Assembly: GCA_945893045.1 (NCBI GenBank)
Contig: CAMDEA010000025.1
Span: 1-63,660 of the forward strand
DNA length: 63,660 bases
Source of the DNA: Planctomyces sp. SH-PL62
Lineage (GTDB): Bacteria; Planctomycetota; Planctomycetia; Planctomycetales; Planctomycetaceae
Direction: 5' to 3'
Below are positions 1-8,605 of this stretch, one piece after another; positions within the stretch are counted from its first letter, which is position 1; each line of letters starts with the position of its first letter. Under the pieces are notes generated by a model. That model had not been told where the DNA came from and did not search any database. It worked only from the letters and a program-made list of their open reading frames with translations. The position numbers were made by a program, and so were the translations under genes.

Positions 1-255
1 TACATCTTCCAATTCAGCGACGGCGACAACTGGGGCGAGGACAACGTCAGTTGCCTGCAAATGCTGATGACCGACCTGCTGCCGGTCTGCAACCTGTACT
101 GCTACGGCCAAGTGAAAAGCCCGTACGGCAGCGGCGACTACATCCGCGAGCTGAAGCGAATCAACGGCAAGCACGAAAACCTCGTGCTCTCCGAGATCCC
201 GAACCGCGACGCGATCTACGACTCGATCAAGCTATTCTTGGGCAAAGGAAAGTAG
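1..255 (+). CDS. DUF444 (YeaH/UPF0229) family protein, C-terminal part
   Basis: The frame is open from the left edge of the window to a TAG, so only the last 84 residues are present. The stretch FQFSDGDNWGEDN followed by LLPVCNLYCYGQV and SPYGSG is characteristic of the DUF444/YeaH family, which has a von Willebrand A-like fold. In many bacteria this gene sits with a PrkA-type serine kinase (YeaG) and a SpoVR/YcgB protein in a stress or stationary-phase operon; those partners would lie to the left, outside the window. A perfect hairpin begins three bases after the stop, and the next gene converges on this one. Family assignment is confident; the cellular role of the family is poorly defined. 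Confidence 0.85.
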   Translation, partial: YIFQFSDGDNWGEDNVSCLQMLMTDLLPVCNLYCYGQVKSPYGSGDYIRELKRINGKHENLVLSEIPNRDAIYDSIKLFLGKGK

Positions 256-257
256 CC

Positions 258-324
258 GTAGCCTGACTCTCCGAGTCGGGTTCATTTCATTCTGGCGGCG
301 TCCCGACTCGGAGAGTCAGGCTAC
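258..324. terminator. Perfect 23-bp inverted repeat between convergent genes
   Basis: Positions 258-280 and 302-324 are exact reverse complements of each other, starting GTAGCCTGAC and ending GTCAGGCTAC, with a 21-base loop. It fills almost the whole space between the DUF444 stop and the DUF1501 stop, so a bidirectional terminator is the simplest role. It lacks a clear T-run and resembles the other GTAGCC palindromes in the window. Confidence 0.6.
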
Positions 325-327
325 AGC

Positions 328-1758
328 TCACAGCAACTCGGCGATGGGTTGTCCCGTTGTAAGAATCGGAATCGGGCGGCCGGCGTTGGTGAGGTACGAC
401 GTTGCCGTGTCGATGCCGAAGCGATCATAGATCGTGGCGAGCAGGCAGTTGCTGTCCATGATGCGTTCGATCGGCTCTTCGCCGCGACGGTTGGTCGCTC
501 CGATGACTTGGCCCATCTTGAGACCACCGCCCGAAAAAAAAACGCTCATGGCTCGCGGCCAGTGATCGCGGCCCGGTCGGCCGGTTGGGTCTTGGTTCGC
601 GATCTTGGGAGTGCGGCCGAACTCGCCGCAGAACAGGAACAGCACGCGGTCGCTCAGTCCGCGAGCAAATAAATCTTCGATCAACGCCGAGACCGATTGA
701 TCGAACGACGGCAGCTTTTCGCGGTAGGCGTTGAAGATGTGCGAGTTGACCGAATGGTCATCGAAATTGCTGGTCCGTCCGGTTTCGGGTTTCAGCCGAT
801 ACTCCGCCTGGCACTGCACGAAGCGGACGCCTGATTCGACGAGCCGGCGGCAGGTCAGCAGGCTCTTGCCGAAGTGCGTGTGCCCGTATCGCTGCCGAGT
901 CCGTTCGTCTTCGAGCGACAGATCAAATGCCTCGCGAGTCCGACTGCTGGAAAGCATCTCGATCGCACGACGCTGCAAGCCGTCGATCATCGGCAGCGCT
1001 CCGTGCTGGTCGAGGATGCGCGGCAGCGAGTCCAGTGACTTCAACAAGCCGCGTCGACGGCTGAGTGCCAGCACACCCTCAGACGAAATCGAGAGGCTGT
1101 CGGCCAAGTCGCTCGAACGATAGATCGGAATTGGGTCGTACTGGTTGTCGCCGGTGGATGATCGCGGATTCGGGCTGGGCATGTAGGGGGCATACGCTGG
1201 TCCCAGATACGCCGGCCCGCCGCCGTAGAATTTCGTGTTGGCGATGAACAGCGGAATGTCGCGAGCCTGCGTCTCCAATTGCTTCGCGACGATTGAGCCG
1301 ACTTCCGGGAACTCCGAGTCTTGCAGGTTCGCGGCTTTGGACGGATATCCGGTGAGGAACCGATTGGTTCCGCCGGAGTGCTCGGCCCGTTCGTGATGCA
1401 GGCTGCGGACGATCGCGAACTTGTCCGCCATAGTCGCCAGTGTGGGCAACAGCTCGGTGATCTCGACGCCCGGTACATTGGTCCGAATCGGCAAGAACTC
1501 GCCGCGATACTCGGCCGGGGCTTGCGGCTTCAAATCGAATAGGTCCAAATGACTAGGACCACCATTCGCCCAGAACAGGATGACCGAAAAATCCTTGGAG
1601 ACCGTTCGCTGGCCGCCGTCGTGTTCCGCCGCTGCCAGCAACCGCGCGAAGTTCGGATTCAACCCCGTCGCTAAAGCACCGAGGCTCAAGCCGCCCACCT
1701 TGAGCCATGTCCGCCGGTCACTCGGACCAGGACAGCGATGGTCCGCATGTTGAGGCAT
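328..1758 (-). CDS. DUF1501 domain-containing protein
   Basis: A 476-residue member of the planctomycete DUF1501 family, which belongs to the alkaline phosphatase/sulfatase-like superfamily and is usually exported. The N-terminus carries a twin-arginine-like element (DRRTWLKVGG) followed by a hydrophobic stretch. Family landmarks are NGGPSHLDLFDLKP near residue 70, the HHERAEHSGG segment, GEFGRTP and RDHWP near the C-terminus. These are the likely metal- or ligand-contacting loops by analogy with the superfamily; no substrate is known. It is the first of five paralogues in this window. It stands alone, convergent with the DUF444 gene. Length is normal for the family. Confidence 0.9.
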   Translation of the reverse strand: MPQHADHRCPGPSDRRTWLKVGGLSLGALATGLNPNFARLLAAAEHDGGQRTVSKDFSVILFWANGGPSHLDLFDLKPQAPAEYRGEFLPIRTNVPGVEITELLPTLATMADKFAIVRSLHHERAEHSGGTNRFLTGYPSKAANLQDSEFPEVGSIVAKQLETQARDIPLFIANTKFYGGGPAYLGPAYAPYMPSPNPRSSTGDNQYDPIPIYRSSDLADSLSISSEGVLALSRRRGLLKSLDSLPRILDQHGALPMIDGLQRRAIEMLSSSRTREAFDLSLEDERTRQRYGHTHFGKSLLTCRRLVESGVRFVQCQAEYRLKPETGRTSNFDDHSVNSHIFNAYREKLPSFDQSVSALIEDLFARGLSDRVLFLFCGEFGRTPKIANQDPTGRPGRDHWPRAMSVFFSGGGLKMGQVIGATNRRGEEPIERIMDSNCLLATIYDRFGIDTATSYLTNAGRPIPILTTGQPIAELL

Positions 1759-1838
1759 TATTCACCCTCACTTTGGGATAGGAATTTCGCACGGGCACAT
1801 GATTCTAATTCGAACTTAGGCCGTATCTACCGTCCACA

Positions 1839-3353
1839 TCAGCCGGCGTAGGTGTATGTCGCCTGCAAGCCCAACGGGATGCCCAACGCCCAATACATCA
1901 TCAGCAATGCGCTCCAAGTTGCCAGGAACGACAGCGAGTACGGCAGCATCAACGACGTCAGGGTTCCAATGCCCGTGTTCTTCACATAGCGCTGCGAGTA
2001 CACAACCACCAGCGGAAAGTAGGGCATCAGGGGAGTGATGATGTTCGACGTGGAGTCGCCGATGCGATACGCCGCCTGGGTCAGTTCCGCGGAGATTCCC
2101 AACGACATCAGCATGGGGACGAAGATCGGGCTAAGCAGTGCCCACTTCGCGGACGCCGAGCCGATCAACAGGTCGGCCGCCGCAGTCAGCAGAATGACCC
2201 CCAGGATCGTCACCTGTGGTGGCAGATTCATGGCCGCGAGCGTGTTCGCCCCTTTGACGGCCAGCAGCACTCCCACATTGGATTGTGTGAACGCCGCCGT
2301 GAACTGCGCGGCGAAGAACGCCATCACCAGGTAGTAACTGATCGTGGTCATGGACTTGGTCATCCCTTGCACGATGTCACGATGGCTCTTGACCGTCCCC
2401 GCGACATAGCCATGCACGACACCCGGAACGAGGAACAGCAAAAAGATGAGCGGCACGATGGCCTTCATCAACGGAGCATCGCGCCCCACGAGGCTTCCGC
2501 CCTCCACACGCCAGGCGGAATTCGACGGCCAGACCGACCAGGCCAGACCGATCAGCAGAGCCATCAGCACAGCCAGTCCCGCCCAGAGTCCGCGCAGCTC
2601 GCGCGGTTCGAGACGATTGATCCCGGTGGCCACGACGGGCTCGCCGTCCACGGGCAGACGTTGCAGACGGGGTTCGATGATGCAGTCGCTCACGAACCAA
2701 CCGACGCCGACGATCACGAGACACGACGCGCTCATGAACCCCCAATTGCACAACGGATTGACGGTGATGGCGGGATCAATGATCTGCGCCGCCTTCTGCG
2801 TGAAACCCTGCAACAGCGGATCGAGACCGGACGGGACGAAGTTCGCGCTGAAGCCGCCGCCGACTCCGGCAAACGCCGTGGTGATTCCCAAGAGCGGATG
2901 CCGCCCGGCTGCGGCAAAGATCACGGCACCCAACGGAATCACCAGCACGAATCCAGGATCGCCAATCGAATGACTCAGAATCCCCACGACCAACAGCATC
3001 GGCGTCAGGAACCGTTGGGGAGTCAGTCGCAGCAGGCTCTTCAGCATCGCCGGAATGAAGCCGGTGTGTTCGGCCACGCCCACTCCCAACATGGAGACCA
3101 ACACCAGTCCGAGCGGCGGGAATTCGATGAAGGTCTTGACCATGTTCGCCAGGAAGCTGATCTGCGACGCGGCACTGAGTTGATTGACGATCCGCACCGG
3201 CTCCTGCGTTCGCGGATCAAGTTCGGCGAACTCCACCGGCGCGAGACATGCCGAGAGGCCCCAAGTGATGAACAGCGCGAACAAAAATAAAAACGCCGGA
3301 TCGGGGAGCTTGTTGCCCACACCCTCGACGACGTCCAAGAAACGCTGGGTCAT
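1839..3353 (-). CDS. AbgT family transporter
   Basis: A polytopic inner-membrane protein of 504 residues with roughly a dozen hydrophobic segments. The AbgT family includes p-aminobenzoyl-glutamate importers and antimetabolite exporters. Recognised from VEGVGNKLPDP at the N-terminus, NFVPSGLDPLLQG in the middle and GDSTSNIITPLMPYFPLV near the end, the last being a conserved transport-site region. The start is placed at MTQRFLDVVEG because this matches the usual N-terminus of the family; the frame runs 23 codons further upstream to 3422, where it would overlap the dehydratase gene by 13 bases. The dehydratase gene lies directly upstream on the same strand, so the two may be co-transcribed. Substrate cannot be told from sequence. 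Confidence 0.88.
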   Translation of the reverse strand: MTQRFLDVVEGVGNKLPDPAFLFLFALFITWGLSACLAPVEFAELDPRTQEPVRIVNQLSAASQISFLANMVKTFIEFPPLGLVLVSMLGVGVAEHTGFIPAMLKSLLRLTPQRFLTPMLLVVGILSHSIGDPGFVLVIPLGAVIFAAAGRHPLLGITTAFAGVGGGFSANFVPSGLDPLLQGFTQKAAQIIDPAITVNPLCNWGFMSASCLVIVGVGWFVSDCIIEPRLQRLPVDGEPVVATGINRLEPRELRGLWAGLAVLMALLIGLAWSVWPSNSAWRVEGGSLVGRDAPLMKAIVPLIFLLFLVPGVVHGYVAGTVKSHRDIVQGMTKSMTTISYYLVMAFFAAQFTAAFTQSNVGVLLAVKGANTLAAMNLPPQVTILGVILLTAAADLLIGSASAKWALLSPIFVPMLMSLGISAELTQAAYRIGDSTSNIITPLMPYFPLVVVYSQRYVKNTGIGTLTSLMLPYSLSFLATWSALLMMYWALGIPLGLQATYTYAG

Positions 3354-3409
3354 CCGTGACTCGGATGCGACTGACGACGGGGGTGGTCTCATGCGGTGGA
3401 CTCCAATCA

Positions 3410-4411
3410 TCAGGCGATCCATGTCCGAAACGCATCATCATCGACGTTGCGGCCACTGATCACGACCACGAGATCGCCGTCCCCGGTGAGATCCACCCGT
3501 CGGTTGAGCAAGGCGGCGACGTTGATCGCGCCGGAAGGCTCGGTTCGCAAGCCGTGCCGGTCCCACAGCCACCGCATCGCCGCTTGTGTTTGCGTGTCCG
3601 ACGACACGACCGACTGCTGGACGAGCTTCCGCAAGATCGGCCAGTTGTGTTCTCCGACATCGTATGACAAGAGTCCGTCGCAAATGCTGGTGGGCCGTTC
3701 GATGCGGACTCGCGAACCGGCCGCGAGCGATTGACGGAAATCATCCGCTCCCGCCGGTTCGACACCAATGATTTGTGCGTTTGGAAATCCGTCCGCGATC
3801 GCGAGCGCGTGGCCGGCCATCAAGCCTCCGCCGCTGACCTGGCAAAAGAACTGCGAGACTGTGCGGCTTTGACGTTGCAGCTCCGCCACGATTTCCAAAC
3901 CACCCACGCCGTTGCCGGCGATGACATGCGGGTCGTCATAGGGAGACGCTTGAATGGCTCCTTCGACTTCGGCGATCTCGCGGGTCAGCCGATCTCGCTC
4001 GCCAGTCTCGTGGTCGCGGGTGATGTCATACGTGCGGATCTCCGCGCCGAACGACCGAGTCAGTTCGAACTTCACACGCGGGGCGCTCTGGGGCATCACG
4101 ATGATGACTCGCTTGCCGTACCGCATTCCGGCGAACGCGATCCCCGACGCGAAGTTGCCGGATGAATGCGCGGCAACCGGGTGCGATCCGATGCGTTCCA
4201 GGTTGTTCGCCATCCAGTTCAAAGCGCCCAGCAGCTTGAATGATCCCGACGGAGTCCAACCGTAGTCCTTCAGCCAGACTCGGCGACTGGGGGAAAAGCC
4301 GAGTTCTTTCTCCAGCGCGTACGACCGGATCAACGGTGCGGGAGAAACATGCTCGCGGATGACGGCTTCGGCTTCGCGGACATCACGAATGGTGGCGATG
4401 GAAATCGACAT
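3410..4411 (-). CDS. PLP-dependent threonine/serine dehydratase-like enzyme
   Basis: A 333-residue fold-type II PLP enzyme. TPSGSFKLLGA places the Schiff-base lysine at residue 59; HSSGNFASGIA is the substrate-binding asparagine loop; SGGGLMAG is the glycine loop that holds the cofactor phosphate. There is no C-terminal ACT-like regulatory domain, so it resembles catabolic dehydratases or serine racemases rather than biosynthetic IlvA. The reaction is probably deamination of a hydroxyamino acid to a 2-oxo acid, but racemase or a related activity is possible. It is upstream of the AbgT gene on the same strand, which might supply or remove an amino-acyl compound (inference). Confidence 0.85.
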   Translation of the reverse strand: MSISIATIRDVREAEAVIREHVSPAPLIRSYALEKELGFSPSRRVWLKDYGWTPSGSFKLLGALNWMANNLERIGSHPVAAHSSGNFASGIAFAGMRYGKRVIIVMPQSAPRVKFELTRSFGAEIRTYDITRDHETGERDRLTREIAEVEGAIQASPYDDPHVIAGNGVGGLEIVAELQRQSRTVSQFFCQVSGGGLMAGHALAIADGFPNAQIIGVEPAGADDFRQSLAAGSRVRIERPTSICDGLLSYDVGEHNWPILRKLVQQSVVSSDTQTQAAMRWLWDRHGLRTEPSGAINVAALLNRRVDLTGDGDLVVVISGRNVDDDAFRTWIA

Positions 4412-4516
4412 CGGCGGCGTGCCCTTTCAAGTGTGTCTGGTTCTGAGGCGGCGCAAGTTCTGGATGACTCGTACATCAATGGGGGCACTACGAGCAACAG
4501 TCCGCAGTCGGTTTAA

Positions 4517-4656
4517 GAGGCTATCCGAAAAGCCCGTAGCCCGACCCCTTGCGGGTCGGAGGATTTTGAATGAGCGACAATTCCGCAGGAAAATCGAATC
4601 CTCCGACCCACAAGGGGTCGGGCTACGAAAGAAAGAACTACTTTTCGGATAGCCTC
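4517..4656. repeat. MITE-like palindromic element with nested inverted repeats
   Basis: The outer ends 4517-4532 and 4641-4656 are perfect 16-bp inverted repeats (GAGGCTATCCGAAAAG). Inside them, 4535-4565 and 4597-4627 form a second inverted repeat of 31 bases with one mismatch, beginning CGTAGCCCGACC. The 31-base centre carries no gene. Terminal repeats enclosing a non-coding core suggest a non-autonomous mobile element. It lies just beyond the 3' end of the large kinase gene. Confidence 0.65.
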
Positions 4657-4670
4657 GAACACCCACCACG

Positions 4671-7600
4671 TCACGGGATCGTCGATTGGTTCGAGTGATT
4701 GATCCAGACTTCGGTGGGTTGACTGAGATTGCCGAAGACAACGTCGGCATCCCCGTCGCCGTCGAGATCGCCGCTGGTCAGCGACTGTGTGTTGCCGGCC
4801 GCGAGTGCCGGGCCTTTTTGGAAGCGGCCTTGGCCATCGTTCAGCCATACGAATCGTGTTTGCGAGCCGCTCCAACCACCGCCGATGGTCACGGCATCGA
4901 GGTCGTGATCGGCGTCGAGGTCCACCAGTTCGACCGCTTCGCACTTGCCGCTGCCGAGCGGTTGCTCACTGGCTTGGAAATGGCCGTGACCGTCGTTGAA
5001 CCAGACGCGATTGCCGTGAGTGCCCGTGAGGAACAGGTCGAGATCGCCGTCTCGGTCGAGATCGCCCAACGCCACGGAAGTACTCACATCGAATTTGAGG
5101 GACTGTTCGCTGTCCAGGAATTTTCCTCGGCCATCGTTGAGCCACACGCGGTTGTCACCGCCGATACAGGTCATCACGAGATCGGCATCGCCGTCGCCGT
5201 CCAAGTCGCCCAGCGCGACACCGGTGTTACTGATTCGTGAGACGGATTGTCGGTTGACGAACAGCCCAGCTCCGTCGTTGATCCAAATCTCGACGGAGCC
5301 TTTCCAGTTCGAGACGACGACGTCCAAGTCTTTGTCGCCATCCACATCGGCGAGAGCGACATCGTTCGACGAGCTGGGCGGGAAGGATTGCGGCGAGCGT
5401 TGAAACATACCGCGACCATCGTTGAGCCAGATCGCGTCCTCTTGATCGTCCGAGTTGCAGACGAACGCATCGAGATCGCCATCGCCATCCAAATCACCCA
5501 GCGCGACTGCGAAGCTGGCGTTGTTGCCGAGTTGTTGTCCGCTCTCGGTGAAGCCTCCTTTGCCATCGTTGCGAAACATCAGACAGGGAGCCTTCAGCAC
5601 CGCCACGAACAAGTCGAGATCGCCATCGCCATCGAGGTCTCCCAGCTTGAGGCCGGTGGCATTGATCACGGATGGCAACCGAGCGCCAGATTCGAGTTTG
5701 AGCGACGCGGCTGGCACCGGTCGGGCGGTGGAATCGGCTGGCTTCGACGAGCGTTCGGCAATCGTCGTTTTCACAGCGGCCACACTCAACGCCACTCGAA
5801 AGCCGAGGTAGTGGTTTCGCGTCGATGGAGGATCGCGGTAACGACGCGATGACTGGCAGAGGTTGGCGGAGCCGAACCAATCGCCGCCACGGACGACGCG
5901 CATCGAATCGACGGAAAACGAACTGTGAGGGTCGGTCGCGAGCCGATTTGGAAATTGGCTGTAGAAAGTGGAATCCCATCCGTCGTGAACCCACTCCCAA
6001 ACGTTGCCGTGCATGTCGGCCAGCCCGAATGGATTCGGTTTCAACTCGCCCACTTCATGCGTTCGGCGATCCGAGTTCGGACGGCTCCAGCCCGTTTCTT
6101 CGAGATCCACGTCTTGATCTCCGGGCCAGTATTTCGTTTCCGTTCCCGCGCGACATGCAAACTCCCATTCTGCCTCGGTCGGCAAGCGATAGCCCGTGCC
6201 ATCACGCGGTGTCGTTGTCTGGCCGACTCCGAATGAAAATGGCTTGAGTTGCTCCTGCTGGCTCAGCTTCGTGCAGAACTCGGCCGCGTCACTCCAACTC
6301 ACGGTGTCCACCGGATTCCGGGCCGTGTCGACCGCGAGGACGGCGTCACTCCCGGCCCCCTTCGGAGAAAAATGAGACGGATTCGTTCCGATGATTTGCT
6401 CATAATCGGTCTGCGTCACTTCGTGGATGCCCAGGTAGATCGGTTGAGTCAGGAGCACCTTGTGCCGCGGCCCTTCGCTGAGAGCGGCTTCCCGCCAGGA
6501 TGGTGCATCGGCAATGGCCATCAAAGTGGCTTCAATGTCTTTCGGAGCCAAGCCCATCATGAACTCGCCCGGTGGGATGAGGCGGAACTTCATGCCGAGT
6601 GAGTTCTCGTATTCGATCGGCACACCGAGATGCTTCGCCCACGCCTGTTGATGCGCGAGAGCTTGCTGGGGATCAAACGGCGCGATCGCAATTGGCGGCG
6701 TCTGATCGGGTGATAACTTTTCCGGCGGCGACTTGTCCGACGGAGCGATTCGCTCGCCCGTTTCTTTTTGAACCAAGTCGTCAGGAGCTGATTTGTTTCG
6801 ACTCGCGACGATCGCCCACACGACACCGAGCGCGCCGATTAATAACAGACTCGCCAGCACGACGCGCGACTTGCCGCGCTGAGCGGTTGGCGGCTTCACA
6901 TAGGCAATCGTGTCGGCACTGGTGTCTGGCGGCAGAACCTCGGTGCGATCCGAAAGGGAGACTTGACTGGAGGACGAGCCGAGATTTGTGACGACGGCAA
7001 TTCGATCCGAGATTCCCGACGGCCGATCATCCAGAAAACTTGCGAGTGCCTCTGCAAAGTCCGCCGCCGACGCGAATCGATCTTCCGGTCGGCGCGAGAT
7101 CGCTTTCCAGCAGATCGCTTCCAGTTGCGGATCAACATCACTGCGAAGCTCGCTGGGCCGAGTCGGAGCCACATGCGTGAGTTGGTACAGCACCCGCGTC
7201 ATGCCGCCGGTGTAAATCTGGCGGCCGGCCAGCAGTTCAAAGAGGATGGCTCCCAAGCTGTAGATGTCCGACGCGGCCCCGACCTTTTCGGCATGGCCTT
7301 CGGCCTGCTCCGGCGACATATACGCTGGCGTCCCAATGATCGCTCCCGACTGCGTCACTCGCGCGTCGGCCTCATGCACCATCCAAGCGAGTCCGAAGTC
7401 CATCAGGATCGGCTCGCCGCTGCGGTCGATCATCACGTTGGCCGGTTTCAGGTCGCGATGCACAACCCCTGCGCGATGTGCCTCATCCAGCGCCAGCGCC
7501 AACTTGCGAATCAACTCGGCGATCTGCCGCGGCGTAAACATCCCACCTTTGAGCGGCACGGCGCTAGCCGCCGGTTTCGAGTCACCTAACGCCCCACAGT

Positions 7601-8339
7601 CACCGGCGGCTAGCGCCTGGCCGCTCACTCTTCGAACATTCGAGTCAGTCCCGGCCGTTCGCTCGTGACCGCGTTTGATGATCTGCGAGAGCGACTCGCC
7701 ATCAATAAAAGCCATCGTCAAATAGTGCGTGCCGTCTTGCTCATCGACATCAAAAATCGGGCAGAGGTTGCGATGCAGCACCGACGCCATCGTCCGCGCT
7801 TCCCGGCGAAACCGTTCGCTCAAATGGAATTTGTCGTCCGCATCGAACTTGGGAATCTTCAACGCCACGCGCCGTCCCAGCCGCAAGTCCTCGGCCAGAT
7901 ACACGACGCCCATGCCCCCCGAACCCAGCACACGCTCGACTTGATAGCGACCGAACAACGTGCCGAAGACGGATGACGCCGATGTGGCAGCACTCTGCGA
8001 AGGTGCCAGCACTTTGGAGTTCGATTCCGCTGCGGCCGAGCGCGACTGATTCAAAAGAATCGTCTGGCCTGTGTCGTCCGCTTTGCCAATCATCGTCGGG
8101 GGGTCGCTGCTGGCTTGCGGCGGCTCGTGGGCTTCCGCGAGCCACTCCGCGTCCATGTCCGAACACAAATCCGCCGCCGGCTGTTCCAGAAAATCTCCCG
8201 CGTTGTCCGCGCGTGTCAGCAGCCGCTCGACCCGCACACGCAAAACCGGATCGCCAGCACACGCGGAATCGAGATACGCCCGCCGAGCCGACTCGTCGTC
8301 AATTTCCAGCGCGGTCGTGAAGAGGTCTCGTTCGTGCAT
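4671..8339 (-). CDS. Ser/Thr protein kinase fused to FGE-sulfatase and VCBS/FG-GAP repeats
   Basis: A 1222-residue one-pass membrane kinase. The Hanks-type catalytic domain spans about 130-436, with the glycine loop GSGGMGVVY, VVHRDLKPAN at 292-301, DFG at 314-316 and SPEQAEG. One transmembrane helix lies at about 492-512. Beyond it, outside the cytoplasm, come a formylglycine-generating-enzyme/sulfatase-modifying domain (577-850; SLGMKFRLIPPGEFMMG, LPTEAEWEFACRAG, GNVWEWVHD, RVVRGGDW) and about eight LGDLDGDGDLDL-type VCBS/FG-GAP propeller repeats (897-1215) that probably bind calcium. Sensing by the outer domains with signalling by the inner kinase is inferred. The N-terminal 50 residues resemble the short helical region common in planctomycete kinases. 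Residues about 241-260, inside the kinase domain, are encoded by a palindromic element. The ECF sigma gene lies upstream on the same strand. Confidence 0.92.
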   Translation of the reverse strand: MHERDLFTTALEIDDESARRAYLDSACAGDPVLRVRVERLLTRADNAGDFLEQPAADLCSDMDAEWLAEAHEPPQASSDPPTMIGKADDTGQTILLNQSRSAAAESNSKVLAPSQSAATSASSVFGTLFGRYQVERVLGSGGMGVVYLAEDLRLGRRVALKIPKFDADDKFHLSERFRREARTMASVLHRNLCPIFDVDEQDGTHYLTMAFIDGESLSQIIKRGHERTAGTDSNVRRVSGQALAAGDCGALGDSKPAASAVPLKGGMFTPRQIAELIRKLALALDEAHRAGVVHRDLKPANVMIDRSGEPILMDFGLAWMVHEADARVTQSGAIIGTPAYMSPEQAEGHAEKVGAASDIYSLGAILFELLAGRQIYTGGMTRVLYQLTHVAPTRPSELRSDVDPQLEAICWKAISRRPEDRFASAADFAEALASFLDDRPSGISDRIAVVTNLGSSSSQVSLSDRTEVLPPDTSADTIAYVKPPTAQRGKSRVVLASLLLIGALGVVWAIVASRNKSAPDDLVQKETGERIAPSDKSPPEKLSPDQTPPIAIAPFDPQQALAHQQAWAKHLGVPIEYENSLGMKFRLIPPGEFMMGLAPKDIEATLMAIADAPSWREAALSEGPRHKVLLTQPIYLGIHEVTQTDYEQIIGTNPSHFSPKGAGSDAVLAVDTARNPVDTVSWSDAAEFCTKLSQQEQLKPFSFGVGQTTTPRDGTGYRLPTEAEWEFACRAGTETKYWPGDQDVDLEETGWSRPNSDRRTHEVGELKPNPFGLADMHGNVWEWVHDGWDSTFYSQFPNRLATDPHSSFSVDSMRVVRGGDWFGSANLCQSSRRYRDPPSTRNHYLGFRVALSVAAVKTTIAERSSKPADSTARPVPAASLKLESGARLPSVINATGLKLGDLDGDGDLDLFVAVLKAPCLMFRNDGKGGFTESGQQLGNNASFAVALGDLDGDGDLDAFVCNSDDQEDAIWLNDGRGMFQRSPQSFPPSSSNDVALADVDGDKDLDVVVSNWKGSVEIWINDGAGLFVNRQSVSRISNTGVALGDLDGDGDADLVMTCIGGDNRVWLNDGRGKFLDSEQSLKFDVSTSVALGDLDRDGDLDLFLTGTHGNRVWFNDGHGHFQASEQPLGSGKCEAVELVDLDADHDLDAVTIGGGWSGSQTRFVWLNDGQGRFQKGPALAAGNTQSLTSGDLDGDGDADVVFGNLSQPTEVWINHSNQSTIP
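7560..7617. repeat. Palindromic element inserted in frame in the kinase domain
   Basis: Arms 7560-7575 (GGCGCTAGCCGCCGGT) and 7602-7617 are exact reverse complements with 26 bases between them. The element is translated on the minus strand as about 19 residues (ALAAGDCGALGDSKPAASA) within an unusually long loop between the kinase N-lobe segment ending IIKRGHE and the helix starting TPRQIAEL. The reading frame is kept, so the kinase motifs on both sides remain intact. Confidence 0.75.
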
Positions 8340-8462
8340 GGTTCATCGCAAAGTATTCGCGGGGGAGAATTCCAATCGATTCCACAGACTCATGCGTCAT
8401 CCGCCAACACACCCGGCCAAGAATTCTGGATTTTCTTCGTAGCCACGTCTCGCCAGAGCGCA

Positions 8463-8589
8463 GGGGTCAGGTCTTCAAATTTCATTTTTGGCCCCGCGAA
8501 TGGCGCTCGGTGTCAATTGGAACGGCAACGTGGGATTGGAGTCAGGGGTGGATTCCGATGCCGAAAATGAAATTTGAAGACCTGACCCC
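8463..8589. repeat. REP-like inverted repeat upstream of the kinase gene
   Basis: Positions 8463-8491 and 8561-8589 are inverted repeats of 29 bases with one mismatch (the left arm begins GGGGTCAGGTCTTC). They fill the gap between the sigma-factor and kinase genes. The arm sequence looks like the REP-type repeats found near IS200/Y1-type transposases, but no transposase is present here, so that link is from memory and untested. Confidence 0.5.
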
Positions 8590-8605
8590 GGACAAACTTG
8601 GACGA

